This document shows, piece by piece, positions 43,586-51,599 of a DNA stretch of 64,000 nt. The stretch is taken from positions 1 to 64,000 of the forward strand of contig JBCCML010000002.1 in the NCBI GenBank assembly GCA_039026375.1, written 5' to 3'. The first letter of the stretch is position 1, and every line of letters begins with the position of its first letter. This stretch comes from Thermohalobaculum sp039026375 (GTDB taxonomy: Bacteria; Pseudomonadota; Alphaproteobacteria; Rhodobacterales; Rhodobacteraceae). Both the position numbers and the translations under genes were made by a program. The notes under the pieces were generated by a model that saw only the letters and a list, made by a program, of their open reading frames with translations, was not told the origin of the DNA and ran no database searches.

Positions 43586-44073
43586 GATTGATTGCAACGC
43601 GTCTGACCGCTGCCGCCTTCGAGCCATTCGGTGAGGTTGTCGCGTTAGGCCAGGGTCAAGTTTTAGAGATCAACCAGGGTCGGTGTCACCGTCATCACGA
43701 CCTTGCTCGCTTAGACTTTTCGGATGGCAGTGCAGGGATTAGCCTGTTTCATTCTGAAGTCAGACCCATTCCTTATCATTTTGATCTGCTAGAGCGACAT
43801 CCAGACGGCAGCCAGTGTTTTCTTCCGATGGGAGGATCTGACTATCTGGTTGTCGTCGCACCAGATGCTGATGGCGGCCCAGGCGATCCACAAGCCTTTC
43901 TGGCCGCTGCCGACCAGGGAGTAAACTATAAGAGAGCTACATGGCATGGCGTTTTAGCACCAATCTCTGGCAGCGGTCTCTTCGGCGTCGTCGATCGCAT
44001 TGGTGCCGGGAAGAATCTAGAAGAGCATTGGTTACCTTGGCCAATCAGTGTGGATTTGCCAAAACACGGATGA
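43582..44073 (+). CDS. allA: Ureidoglycolate lyase
   Basis: A 163-aa AllA-family lyase splitting ureidoglycolate to glyoxylate and urea. It opens with the typical ATRLTAAAFEPFGEVV and contains NQGRCHRHHDLARLDF, IPYHFDLLERHPDGSQCFLP and the C-terminal YKRATWHGVLAPI motif. It is the last gene of the operon, joined by an ATGA overlap. Base composition is lower in GC than in the genes just upstream. Confidence 0.93.
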   Translation: MRLIATRLTAAAFEPFGEVVALGQGQVLEINQGRCHRHHDLARLDFSDGSAGISLFHSEVRPIPYHFDLLERHPDGSQCFLPMGGSDYLVVVAPDADGGPGDPQAFLAAADQGVNYKRATWHGVLAPISGSGLFGVVDRIGAGKNLEEHWLPWPISVDLPKHG

Positions 44074-44316
44074 TCAAACGGTAAAAGCGACGAGCACGTC
44101 AAAGTGTGGGTTGACCGCACCATTTTCAGCGCGTCATGGTTCTAATCAGCAGCCGAGCGGAAGAGCCAGAGGCGCAGGTAAAGTTCTTACCGAAAGATGG
44201 AACCGGGCTCTGGATTACCGTCCACTTCTTCGAGGACTTTGGCTAGTCTAGGACAACTTCCCCCGTAACAGCCGATTCTTCACCGAGCTTACCAGGTGGA
44301 GTTGCGGACCAATCGA

Positions 44317-45039
44317 TCATCTATCAAGTCTGCTGAGACGAAAGTCGCACACTGCGTAAACGAGTGCACCGAACAGTAGCAGCGCCATTGCATACCAGGT
44401 CACCGCGTAGCTGAGATGAGAGTTACGAAACTGAAGCTTGGTTAGGCCACCGCGCGGCCAAGTCTCTTCCGGTCCATGATGTGCCGCATCAATGAAGAAT
44501 GCAGCTGCTTGCGACAATCCCACGATGTTGGACAAAGCCGCGACATCTCTGGAATACCACCGACCATTTACAGGATCATTGCTCTCGAGGAGTGTTCCAT
44601 CTGGTTCTGAGACACGCAGAACGCCGTTGATACGTATCGTTCCTTCTGGCATGTGCCATTTCGGCGGCTCTGATCTGGCAGGTATAAAACCGCGATTTAT
44701 CCAGATGTGGGTGCTTGGGGTCTGCAACGGCACCATTAGCCAATGGCCAGCGCCAAAATCAGTCAGTGCTTTGACCCGGACGGCTAGGTCATGCCGCAGC
44801 AGCCCTGTTGCATGAACACGAAGATAATCGGCATCATCCAGATCAACGCGGCCTACCGGGGCGGGCACCGGCTCACCGAACGCGCGTTTCTCAACTGCTG
44901 CGATCAGGGCGCGCTTTTGAGCCAGCCTGTCAATCTGCCAATTGCCCAATGCTGTGAGAACCACGACGCAGAGAAGGCCTAGCGACAAGAGCGCCCAATC
45001 GCAGCCGCGCACTCTCTGCAGATGGCTATCAAGTTTCAT
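44317..45039 (-). CDS. SURF1 family oxidase assembly protein
   Basis: A 240-aa SURF1 protein with the standard two-helix topology: an N-terminal helix (LLSLGLLCVVVLTALGNWQI), a periplasmic domain and a C-terminal helix (YAVTWYAMALLLFGALVYAV). It ends a cyoABCD operon, overlapping cyoD by 4 bases (ATGA). SURF1 proteins help insert heme a into oxidases. In Paracoccus denitrificans a dedicated Surf1q serves the ba3 quinol oxidase; this gene's position suggests the same role. Confidence 0.9.
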   Translation of the reverse strand: MKLDSHLQRVRGCDWALLSLGLLCVVVLTALGNWQIDRLAQKRALIAAVEKRAFGEPVPAPVGRVDLDDADYLRVHATGLLRHDLAVRVKALTDFGAGHWLMVPLQTPSTHIWINRGFIPARSEPPKWHMPEGTIRINGVLRVSEPDGTLLESNDPVNGRWYSRDVAALSNIVGLSQAAAFFIDAAHHGPEETWPRGGLTKLQFRNSHLSYAVTWYAMALLLFGALVYAVCDFRLSRLDR

Positions 45040-45392
45040 GGCAAGCTGCGAGCGCGCTCAATCTGCTCGTGCGCCGGCATCATATTTTCGTGCAAATGGA
45101 ACATCACCCAAATTGACCCGGCCAGAATGATCACAAGGACAATGCCAGTGAAGATCAAGGACATTAGTTGCCAACCATCTTCGGCCTTCACCGTGACATG
45201 GAGAAAGTAGAACACATGAACGAGGATTTGGATGGCACCCAAACCAAAGATGATGAAAATCGCCCAGGCCTTGTTATCGGTCAGTTCCTCCATAACGACC
45301 CAAAACGGAATGATTGTCAGGATTACCGATAGAACGAAGCCGATCAGGTAAGAGCGGTAAGATCCATGCGTATCACTTCGTTGGTCGCTCAA
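45036..45392 (-). CDS. cyoD: Quinol oxidase subunit IV
   Basis: A 118-aa three-helix subunit IV. The segments YLIGFVLSVILTIIPFWVV, AIFIIFGLGAIQILVHVFYF and LMSLIFTGIVLVIILAGSIW match CyoD/QoxD. The start is TTG overlapping the cyoC stop codon (TTGA); sequence further upstream in this frame lies inside cyoC and is not coding. It overlaps the surf1 start at its own end. It stabilises assembly of the CuB site in subunit I in characterised homologues. Confidence 0.92.
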   Translation of the reverse strand: MSDQRSDTHGSYRSYLIGFVLSVILTIIPFWVVMEELTDNKAWAIFIIFGLGAIQILVHVFYFLHVTVKAEDGWQLMSLIFTGIVLVIILAGSIWVMFHLHENMMPAHEQIERARSLP

Positions 45393-46072
45393 AGGATTAC
45401 TCCAGTCAGGTAGACGAACGAAAACACGCCAATCCAAATGAGATCGAGAAAGTGCCAGAACAGGCTGAGACAGATGATCCGACGCTCGTTCGCGGGTGTT
45501 AAGCCGTGGATCTGGAGTTGAGCCAACAAAACGCAAAGCCAAATGCAGCCCGCTGTTACGTGCAGGCCGTGTGTTCCGACCAAAACATAGAAAGACGACA
45601 AAAAGGCGCTAGCGCTCGGCGTTGCGCCAAGATGCCATAGATGGGTGAATTCCATCACCTCCATCGCGAGAAAGCCAACTCCGAACAGCCCGGTGATCAC
45701 AAGCCACACTTTGAGACCCCAAATGCTCTTCTGATGCATGCTAATCATCGCTAAGCCGTAGGTGATCGAAGAGAACAGCAACATGAATGTGGCCAGCAGT
45801 ATGAGATCTAGCTCGAATAGGTCAGCTGGAGACGGCCCTGCCGCATAGTTTTGGCCTAGAACCGCGTGAACGGCGAACAGGATCCCAAACAGGAGGCAGT
45901 CACTCATCAGGTAGATCCAGAAACCAAGCATGGTTCCGGTCTCGTGATGATGATCAGCGCCGTCGGCATGCACCTCTTCGGCGACTTCGAATACGAACTC
46001 TTCGGGTGCGGTCGTCTGCATCTTCTCTGGCGACGCGGCAAAGCCAGTGTTGGTGGGATCCATGCTGGTCAT
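45389..46072 (-). CDS. cyoC: Quinol oxidase subunit III
   Basis: A 227-aa subunit III with five hydrophobic segments, as in CyoC (seven in mitochondrial COX3). TGTMLGFWIYLMSDCLLFGI and YVLVGTHGLHVTAGCIWL are family motifs. The ~35-residue N-terminal extension is acidic and His-rich (VHADGADHHHETG). ATG overlaps the cyoB stop codon (ATGA). It belongs to the heme-copper quinol oxidase encoded by this operon. Confidence 0.95.
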   Translation of the reverse strand: MTSMDPTNTGFAASPEKMQTTAPEEFVFEVAEEVHADGADHHHETGTMLGFWIYLMSDCLLFGILFAVHAVLGQNYAAGPSPADLFELDLILLATFMLLFSSITYGLAMISMHQKSIWGLKVWLVITGLFGVGFLAMEVMEFTHLWHLGATPSASAFLSSFYVLVGTHGLHVTAGCIWLCVLLAQLQIHGLTPANERRIICLSLFWHFLDLIWIGVFSFVYLTGVIL

Positions 46073-48114
46073 TCAGCAGCCGCAATTGCCGGTCTGGCGC
46101 GCGATGCTTCGATGTCTTCCACCTCATGAGCGGGGATGTAGTAATCCCGATTATAATCAAAGGTGTGACCGATCCCGTAGATCAGTGTCGTTACAAAGCT
46201 GACCGCTACCAACCACCAAATGTGCCACACTAAAGCAAATCCCATGACCGTCATCATTGCGGAGAGGATCACGCCAGTGGCAGTGCGCTTAGGCATATGA
46301 ATTGGACAGAAGCCAGTTGTCCGCGGTGCAAATCCATGGGCTTTCATGTGGCTCCATGCGTCCAATTCATAGACGCGCGGCGTCACCGCAAAGTTGTAGT
46401 ACGGTGGTGGAGACGTCGTTGACCACTCAAGTGTACGGCCGTTCCAAGGATCACCCGTTGTATCAGCGAGGCGCACGGAGTGGCGATCACGGATAGATAC
46501 GTAAATCTGGACAAAAAATGCTGCGATGCCGACCGCAACAAACACTGCACCTACCGCCGCCACGACAAAGTAAGCTCCGTAGACCGTGTCCTCGAACTGG
46601 TTCAGGCGCCGGGTTACCCCCATTAAACCAAGGACATACAGAGGCATGAATGCCAAGTAGAAGCCAATCAACCAGCCCCAGAAACTGACTTTTCCCCAAA
46701 ATTTATCCAGTTTGAAGCCGAAGGCCTTCGGGAACCAGTAGTTGATGCCGGCAAAGATCCCGAACACGACGCCACCAATGATGACGTTGTGAAAATGGGC
46801 CACCAAGAAAAGGCTATTGTGCAGGACATAATCGGCCGGAGGCACAGCCAAAAGTACGCCAGTCATTCCACCGATGACGAACGTCAGCATAAAGCCCATA
46901 ACCCACAGCATCGGGACCGAAAACTGGATCCGTCCTTTGTACATCGTGAACAGCCAGTTGAAGAGCTTAGCGCCTGTGGGGATCGATATGATCATCGTCG
47001 TTATCCCAAAGAACGAGTTCACGTCGGCCCCAGCGCCCATCGTAAAGAAGTGGTGCAACCACACAATGTAACTGAGGATCATGATCACGCAGGTGGCGTA
47101 GACCATCGATGTGTAACCGAATAGGCGCTTGCGCGAGAACGTCGGCACGACCTCAGAAAAGATGCCGAAGATCGGAAGCGTGAGGATGTAGACTTCCGGA
47201 TGGCCCCAAATCCATATCAAATTCACGTACATCATTGGGTTTCCACCCAAATCATTCGTGAAGAAATTGGTATCCAGATATCTATCAGCGGTCAGCAATG
47301 CCAACGTTGCGGACAGAACCGGAAAGGTCGCGACAATCAGAACGTTGGTGCACAACGTCGTCCAGCAAAACACTGGTAACTTCATCCAGGTCATGCCTGG
47401 TGCACGCATCTTAACCAGCGTCACAATCAGATTGATGCCAGAAAGCGTCGTGCCAATGCCGGCTATGTTCAACGACCATAGGTAGTAGTCCATTCCAACG
47501 CCCGGACTGAACGTCAGCCCAGACAGTGGTGGGTAGGCTAGCCAACCAGTCTTCGCGAACTCACCCACGAACAGCGAGACCATGATCAACACTGCACCTG
47601 AGACGGTGAGCCAAAAGCTGAAGTTGTTCAGGAAGGGAAAGGCAACGTCTCGCGCGCCGATCTGTAGCGGCATCACGTAGTTCATGAAGCCGGTGATAAA
47701 CGGCATCGCCACGAAGAAGATCATGATCACGCCGTGCGCGGTGAAGATCTGGTCGTAATGATGCGCGTCCAGATAACCGAAGTGCCCCATTGACGCGAGC
47801 GCCTGATGACCGCGCATCAGTAGAGCATCCGCGAAACCACGCGCGAGCATCACCAGCCCCAGGATCATATACATGATCCCAATTTTTTTGTGGTCGACCG
47901 ATGTGAACCACTCGCGCCAGAGGTATCCCCAAAGTCTGTAGTACGTGAGCACGCCCATCAACGCTAAGCCGAGCACGATCGTTCCGATGAACGTCGAGAA
48001 CACGATAGGGTCATAAAACGGGAAGATATCCCACGTGAGCTTGCCAAAAATGGGGTCGGCGACCGGCGCGCCTGCTGTGCCATGCAATGAATTTGGTGAA
48101 GCCATTTTGGTCAC
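46069..48114 (-). CDS. cyoB: Quinol oxidase subunit I (heme-copper core)
   Basis: A 681-aa catalytic subunit with about 15 membrane helices, as in E. coli CyoB. The low-spin heme His lies in YDQIFTAHGVIMIF. The CuB ligand and cross-linked Tyr are in WIWGHPEVYILTLP. The vicinal CuB histidines are in YIVWLHHFFTMG, and the heme-a3/o3 ligand in FLVAHFHNVI. The N-terminal extension contains the extra helix of quinol oxidases. The start is GTG (GTGA overlap with cyoA); ATG three codons later is the alternative. Confidence 0.96.
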   Translation of the reverse strand: MTKMASPNSLHGTAGAPVADPIFGKLTWDIFPFYDPIVFSTFIGTIVLGLALMGVLTYYRLWGYLWREWFTSVDHKKIGIMYMILGLVMLARGFADALLMRGHQALASMGHFGYLDAHHYDQIFTAHGVIMIFFVAMPFITGFMNYVMPLQIGARDVAFPFLNNFSFWLTVSGAVLIMVSLFVGEFAKTGWLAYPPLSGLTFSPGVGMDYYLWSLNIAGIGTTLSGINLIVTLVKMRAPGMTWMKLPVFCWTTLCTNVLIVATFPVLSATLALLTADRYLDTNFFTNDLGGNPMMYVNLIWIWGHPEVYILTLPIFGIFSEVVPTFSRKRLFGYTSMVYATCVIMILSYIVWLHHFFTMGAGADVNSFFGITTMIISIPTGAKLFNWLFTMYKGRIQFSVPMLWVMGFMLTFVIGGMTGVLLAVPPADYVLHNSLFLVAHFHNVIIGGVVFGIFAGINYWFPKAFGFKLDKFWGKVSFWGWLIGFYLAFMPLYVLGLMGVTRRLNQFEDTVYGAYFVVAAVGAVFVAVGIAAFFVQIYVSIRDRHSVRLADTTGDPWNGRTLEWSTTSPPPYYNFAVTPRVYELDAWSHMKAHGFAPRTTGFCPIHMPKRTATGVILSAMMTVMGFALVWHIWWLVAVSFVTTLIYGIGHTFDYNRDYYIPAHEVEDIEASRARPAIAAAE

Positions 48115-49214
48115 TCAAAACGCTGCAAAGTCGACGCCAATGACTGTCGTACAGGGCCAGAATACGACGGCATCAACGATGCAATCAGCGCGTCGATATC
48201 CGGGCGATCTTGCAAGCTACGCGGCTTGAGTATCGAAAACAGCGCACGCGGGTCTTCCGCAGAACAGAGTCCGCGATAGAGGTCGCGATTGTATAGTCCG
48301 GCCAACCCACCACCGCCCAAAGCGTCGACCATCATCATGTCGTTCAAGCACAAATCGTCTGGACCAACGCACATGTTCAAGATCCGGTTCCAGAGCCCCT
48401 CCTCGACACCCGCAAAATAGACAATCGGATGATTGGTAGTTGGCTTTTCAAGCTTCAGATAAGCGTCTCGATCAAAGGCTTTCCCCTCTGATCGAACGGC
48501 CGCGGCCCATGCATCAAAGCCGTCTTGATCAAAGGCATGCATATCAAAATGCATATGCGAGAACCCGGAGCCACTGTAGTTGGCAGAGAGGCCGTGATAC
48601 GTACCAACCTGGTTCATCACAGCATTAAGTTCTGTCTGCATGCCCGCCATGGCATATATCTGCCCCGCCAAGGCAGGAATATAGAATGAGTTCATCACGG
48701 TCGCCGAGGTGATGTGGAACTCAATCGGCCGGTCCACGATTGCCGCCATCTCGTTGACGGTGGCTATGTTGTGTTCCGGGTAGATGAAGATCCACTTCCA
48801 GTCCATCGCCACAACCTGAACGACCATTGGTTCAACGGTGGGGTCAATAGGTTGAGTCTCTGATATTCGCCGAAGTGGCTCATAGGGCTCGAGGCGGTGG
48901 GTAGCGACCCAAGTCAAACCTGCAAGACAAATGATGATCGCCAACGGCACTGACCAGACCACGATTTCAAGGCTGATGGAGTGGTCCCAATCCGGCTCGT
49001 ATGTCGCTTTCTCGTTACTCTCGCGATACTTTATCGCGAAGAAAACCGTCAGCGCCATCACCGGAACAATGACGATCAGCATCAGCACGGTCGCGTAGAT
49101 GATCAGGTCACCTTGCTGTGCAGCGACATCTCCCGGCGCATCCAAGACCACCAATTCACAACCCGCCAACACCACTGAAGCAATCGCCAAAATCAGTAAG
49201 TTAACGGGTTTCAT
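48111..49214 (-). CDS. cyoA: Quinol oxidase subunit II
   Basis: A 367-aa subunit II with a lipoprotein-like N-terminus (ILAIASVVLAGC), two membrane helices and a periplasmic cupredoxin domain. The cytochrome c oxidase CuA ligands are missing: the region reads NYSGSGFSHMHFD, with no CxxxC, so electrons come from quinol. The remainder matches CyoA (VVAMDWKWIFIYPEHNIATVNE). It is the first gene of cyoABCD-surf1; a candidate promoter lies about 105 bases upstream. Confidence 0.95.
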   Translation of the reverse strand: MKPVNLLILAIASVVLAGCELVVLDAPGDVAAQQGDLIIYATVLMLIVIVPVMALTVFFAIKYRESNEKATYEPDWDHSISLEIVVWSVPLAIIICLAGLTWVATHRLEPYEPLRRISETQPIDPTVEPMVVQVVAMDWKWIFIYPEHNIATVNEMAAIVDRPIEFHITSATVMNSFYIPALAGQIYAMAGMQTELNAVMNQVGTYHGLSANYSGSGFSHMHFDMHAFDQDGFDAWAAAVRSEGKAFDRDAYLKLEKPTTNHPIVYFAGVEEGLWNRILNMCVGPDDLCLNDMMMVDALGGGGLAGLYNRDLYRGLCSAEDPRALFSILKPRSLQDRPDIDALIASLMPSYSGPVRQSLASTLQRFE

Positions 49215-49239
49215 CCGACCGCCCTAAAGCCGCTGAGGA

Positions 49240-49317
49240 GTTAACCGAACACGCTGCCACACCGAAACCACTCGACTTTCAGTGAGCCTCGGGTCATCTA
49301 ACGTCTTAGTTAACCGA
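49240..49317. repeat. Two GTTAACCGA motifs upstream of cyoA
   Basis: The 9-mer GTTAACCGA occurs at 49240-49248 and 49309-49317 in the same orientation, containing the palindrome GTTAAC. The second copy abuts the candidate cyo -10 box, so it could be an operator. Based on string match only. Confidence 0.35.
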
Positions 49318-49344
49318 GTATAAAGACGCTGGAGCGCAACACAA
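49317..49344 (-). promoter_or_regulatory. Candidate sigma-70 promoter of the cyo operon
   Basis: On the minus strand TTGTGT (49344-49339) and TATACT (49322-49317) are separated by 16 bases. Transcription would start about 95 bases before the cyoA ATG. Match by eye only. Confidence 0.35.
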
Positions 49345-49404
49345 CGCCGCGGTAACCCATGTTGACAGAAAGCCAGGTGATGAACGCTCAAAACGGGATG
49401 GAAA

Positions 49405-50688
49405 GTGGCAAACGCTAACACGTCTCAAACACAAGCCGCTACGATAGACGAAGTGATCACGACTGTCATCATGGCGCGAGTCACCGACTTTTTCGGCTTT
49501 TTCGTGTACGCGATCGCGTCTGCATTGGTCTTCCCAAGGCTGTTCTTCCCGACTTTCGACCCTGTCACGGGGACACTGCTGTCATTTGCAGTGTTTGCAC
49601 TTGCGTTTCTCGCACGTCCCGTTGGTAGTGCGATTGGGAACGCCATCCAACATAGAACAACCCAAGCTGTGCGCGTCACCGTAGCGCTGATGATTCTTGG
49701 CAGCTCTACCGTCGCGATCGGGTTATTGCCGAGCTATGAGGCGATCGGATGGCTGGCGCCAGTCTTGCTAGCAGGCTTGCGGATCGCACAGGGATTGGGC
49801 CTTGGCGGAGCATGGGACGGCATCACGTTACAGTTACAGAACGCGGCCCCCCAGAACCGCCAAGGTCTCTACGGAATGGTGCCGCAATTGGGCGGGCCCA
49901 TCGGGTTTTGTGTGGCGGCATCCCTCTTCTATGTCCTGACTGGCTTTTTGACGGATGAGGAGTTCATCAATTATGGATGGCGCTTCGCGTTTTTTGGCGT
50001 GATGGCTGTCAACGTGGTTTCGTTGTTTGCGCGCCTACGGTTGTTAACCACCGACTTTGGCGCAACCCAATCTGATCCGAATTCAGTGTCGACCGCGACG
50101 CTGTTAAGAAAGCAGTGGAGGCCAATTTTCATTTCCACTTTCATGCCGCTAGCCAGCTACGCCTTATTCCATATGGTAACAGTGTTTCCTCTGGCCTACG
50201 TCATCCTGTATTCCGACCAGAGCATTGATTATATCCTGTTATTGCAATTGATTGGCGGCATGCTTGGCGTCTTCGCAACGGTTGCGTCGGGCGTTCTTTC
50301 TGATCGGTTCGGTCGTCCGCGCGTGCTGGGCATGTGCACCCTTATGATACCGATTCTGTGCCTGACCATTCCCACACTGGACAGCCAGCCAGCTATCTAC
50401 ATTGTCTTTGGGTTTGTGTTGTTGGGGCTAGCGCACGGGCAATCCAGCGCCATCGCACCGTCACGCTTCGAGGAGGATTATCGCTTCTCAGGCGTTGCAA
50501 TGTCGACAAATCTATCTTGGATTTTTGGTGCAGCTTTCGCGCCATTAGTGGGGTTAGCACTTACCGCCTTCTTCGGCTTGGGCGCATCGTCGCTCTACCT
50601 GATCTCGGGGGGAATCGTGACCGCCTATGTGTTGTATATTCGCTACGGGTGGGACACTTTCCGGTTCATCCGTTCTGAAGAGGAATAA
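49405..50688 (+). CDS. MFS transporter, metabolite:H+ symporter type
   Basis: A 427-aa major facilitator with 12 predicted helices. The opening VITTVIMARVTDFFGFFVYAI, AFLARPVGSAIGNAI after helix 2 and GLRIAQGLGLGGAWDG resemble the MHS subfamily (ProP, ShiA, citrate and dicarboxylate carriers). The substrate cannot be told. The start is GTG. It is divergent from cyoA and its last ~23 bases overlap the convergent small gene. Confidence 0.85.
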   Translation: MANANTSQTQAATIDEVITTVIMARVTDFFGFFVYAIASALVFPRLFFPTFDPVTGTLLSFAVFALAFLARPVGSAIGNAIQHRTTQAVRVTVALMILGSSTVAIGLLPSYEAIGWLAPVLLAGLRIAQGLGLGGAWDGITLQLQNAAPQNRQGLYGMVPQLGGPIGFCVAASLFYVLTGFLTDEEFINYGWRFAFFGVMAVNVVSLFARLRLLTTDFGATQSDPNSVSTATLLRKQWRPIFISTFMPLASYALFHMVTVFPLAYVILYSDQSIDYILLLQLIGGMLGVFATVASGVLSDRFGRPRVLGMCTLMIPILCLTIPTLDSQPAIYIVFGFVLLGLAHGQSSAIAPSRFEEDYRFSGVAMSTNLSWIFGAAFAPLVGLALTAFFGLGASSLYLISGGIVTAYVLYIRYGWDTFRFIRSEEE

Positions 50689-50863
50689 AGCCGAGCGACA
50701 GTAAGCAAATAGCTGAAATTGTGCCAAAAATCCACGCTTGCCAGGCCGGTCCTTCGTTTTTCCAGACTCTCCGATACTGAAAACCAGCTAGGCAGGCCAA
50801 TACGAAGATTGCGGTTGCAGTCACTGGCGTTAGCAAAAGTTCGCTCGTTTGCATCTTGATCAT
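50666..50863 (-). CDS. Small two-helix membrane protein
   Basis: A 65-aa protein with two hydrophobic helices (LLLTPVTATAIFVLACLAGF and WQAWIFGTISAICLLSLGFI) joined by a short charged loop QYRRVWKNEGPA. No named family is recognised, but the layout is compact and gene-like. ATG at 50863 or 50854 are both possible; the longer frame upstream is not convincing. It is convergent with the MFS gene, overlapping its end, and divergent from the CBS gene. Confidence 0.55.
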   Translation of the reverse strand: MIKMQTSELLLTPVTATAIFVLACLAGFQYRRVWKNEGPAWQAWIFGTISAICLLSLGFIPLQNG

Positions 50864-50932
50864 TTTCCCAAGGCCTGATGCCGCGCTACATTCCGTTAAA
50901 ACGTCGAGATAACAGTCAAGGAGAGAAACGCC

Positions 50933-51454
50933 ATGCCTAGCTCGTATCAATCTCCGATGCGGCGAGACGTACAGCAGCACCGTACGGTCAGCCAATCGGT
51001 CGCCTCAAACGTTTCAAAAGACACGGCAACAGTCGGCAAGCTTATCTCATCGAAGGGATCTGACATCTTTTCGATTTCGCCAACCGATACGATCTCTGCA
51101 GCTGTACAGGTGCTTCGGGATAAGCGCATTGGCGCGTTGCTCGTAACTGATACCGACGGCGGCCTCGTCGGTATCCTCTCGGAGCGCGACATTGTCCGGA
51201 AGCTAGCCGAAACGCCGGGTCAGACCCTACCGCAACGGGTAGAGGAAAACATGACGCACGACGTGGTTACATGTACGCCAGAGGACGCGCTGGTGACCGT
51301 TTTGCGTAGAATGACGGAAGGTCGCTTTCGCCACATGCCCGTATTGGAGAACGGCAAACTTCGCGGAATGATCACAATCGGCGACGTGGTCAATTATCGG
51401 CTTCAAGAGTTGGAGCATGAGGCGCTTCAGTTGAAGCAAATGATCGTCGGCTGA
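50933..51454 (+). CDS. CBS-domain pair protein
   Basis: A 173-aa soluble protein with two CBS motifs forming a Bateman module. The first is about residues 35-95 (FSISPTDTISAAVQVLRDKR, GLVGILSERDIVRKL) and the second about 103-165 (VVTCTPEDALVTVLRRMTEG, LRGMITIGDVVNYRL). Such proteins bind adenine nucleotides and regulate partners. A ~30-residue polar N-terminus precedes. AAGGAGAG sits before the start. It is followed by a 10-bp hairpin and the CbiX gene; a functional link is not evident. Confidence 0.88.
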   Translation: MPSSYQSPMRRDVQQHRTVSQSVASNVSKDTATVGKLISSKGSDIFSISPTDTISAAVQVLRDKRIGALLVTDTDGGLVGILSERDIVRKLAETPGQTLPQRVEENMTHDVVTCTPEDALVTVLRRMTEGRFRHMPVLENGKLRGMITIGDVVNYRLQELEHEALQLKQMIVG

Positions 51455-51492
51455 ACAGCATCTTAGCGATTGCGGCGGCCGCCAGTTGTGAA

Positions 51493-51523
51493 AGACCTGG
51501 GGGATGACCAACACCCCAGGTCT
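51493..51523. terminator. Perfect 10-bp inverted repeat after the CBS gene
   Basis: Arms AGACCTGGGG (51493-51502) and CCCCAGGTCT (51514-51523) pair exactly around an 11-base loop, 39 bases after the CBS stop codon and about 75 bases before cbiX. No T-run follows, so it could be a terminator or a regulatory element in the cbiX leader. Confidence 0.5.
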
Positions 51524-51599
51524 AACAAGTGCGACGCTATCTCTTGCGCCAAACCTGGAGAGCCCGCATTAGGGTGCTGAACGATGCGTCGAGGGCGGG

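Noticed and set aside
44136..44246. 36-aa frame between allA and surf1
   Set aside because: Sequence looks somewhat coding but it is too short, has no ribosome site and no recognised family.
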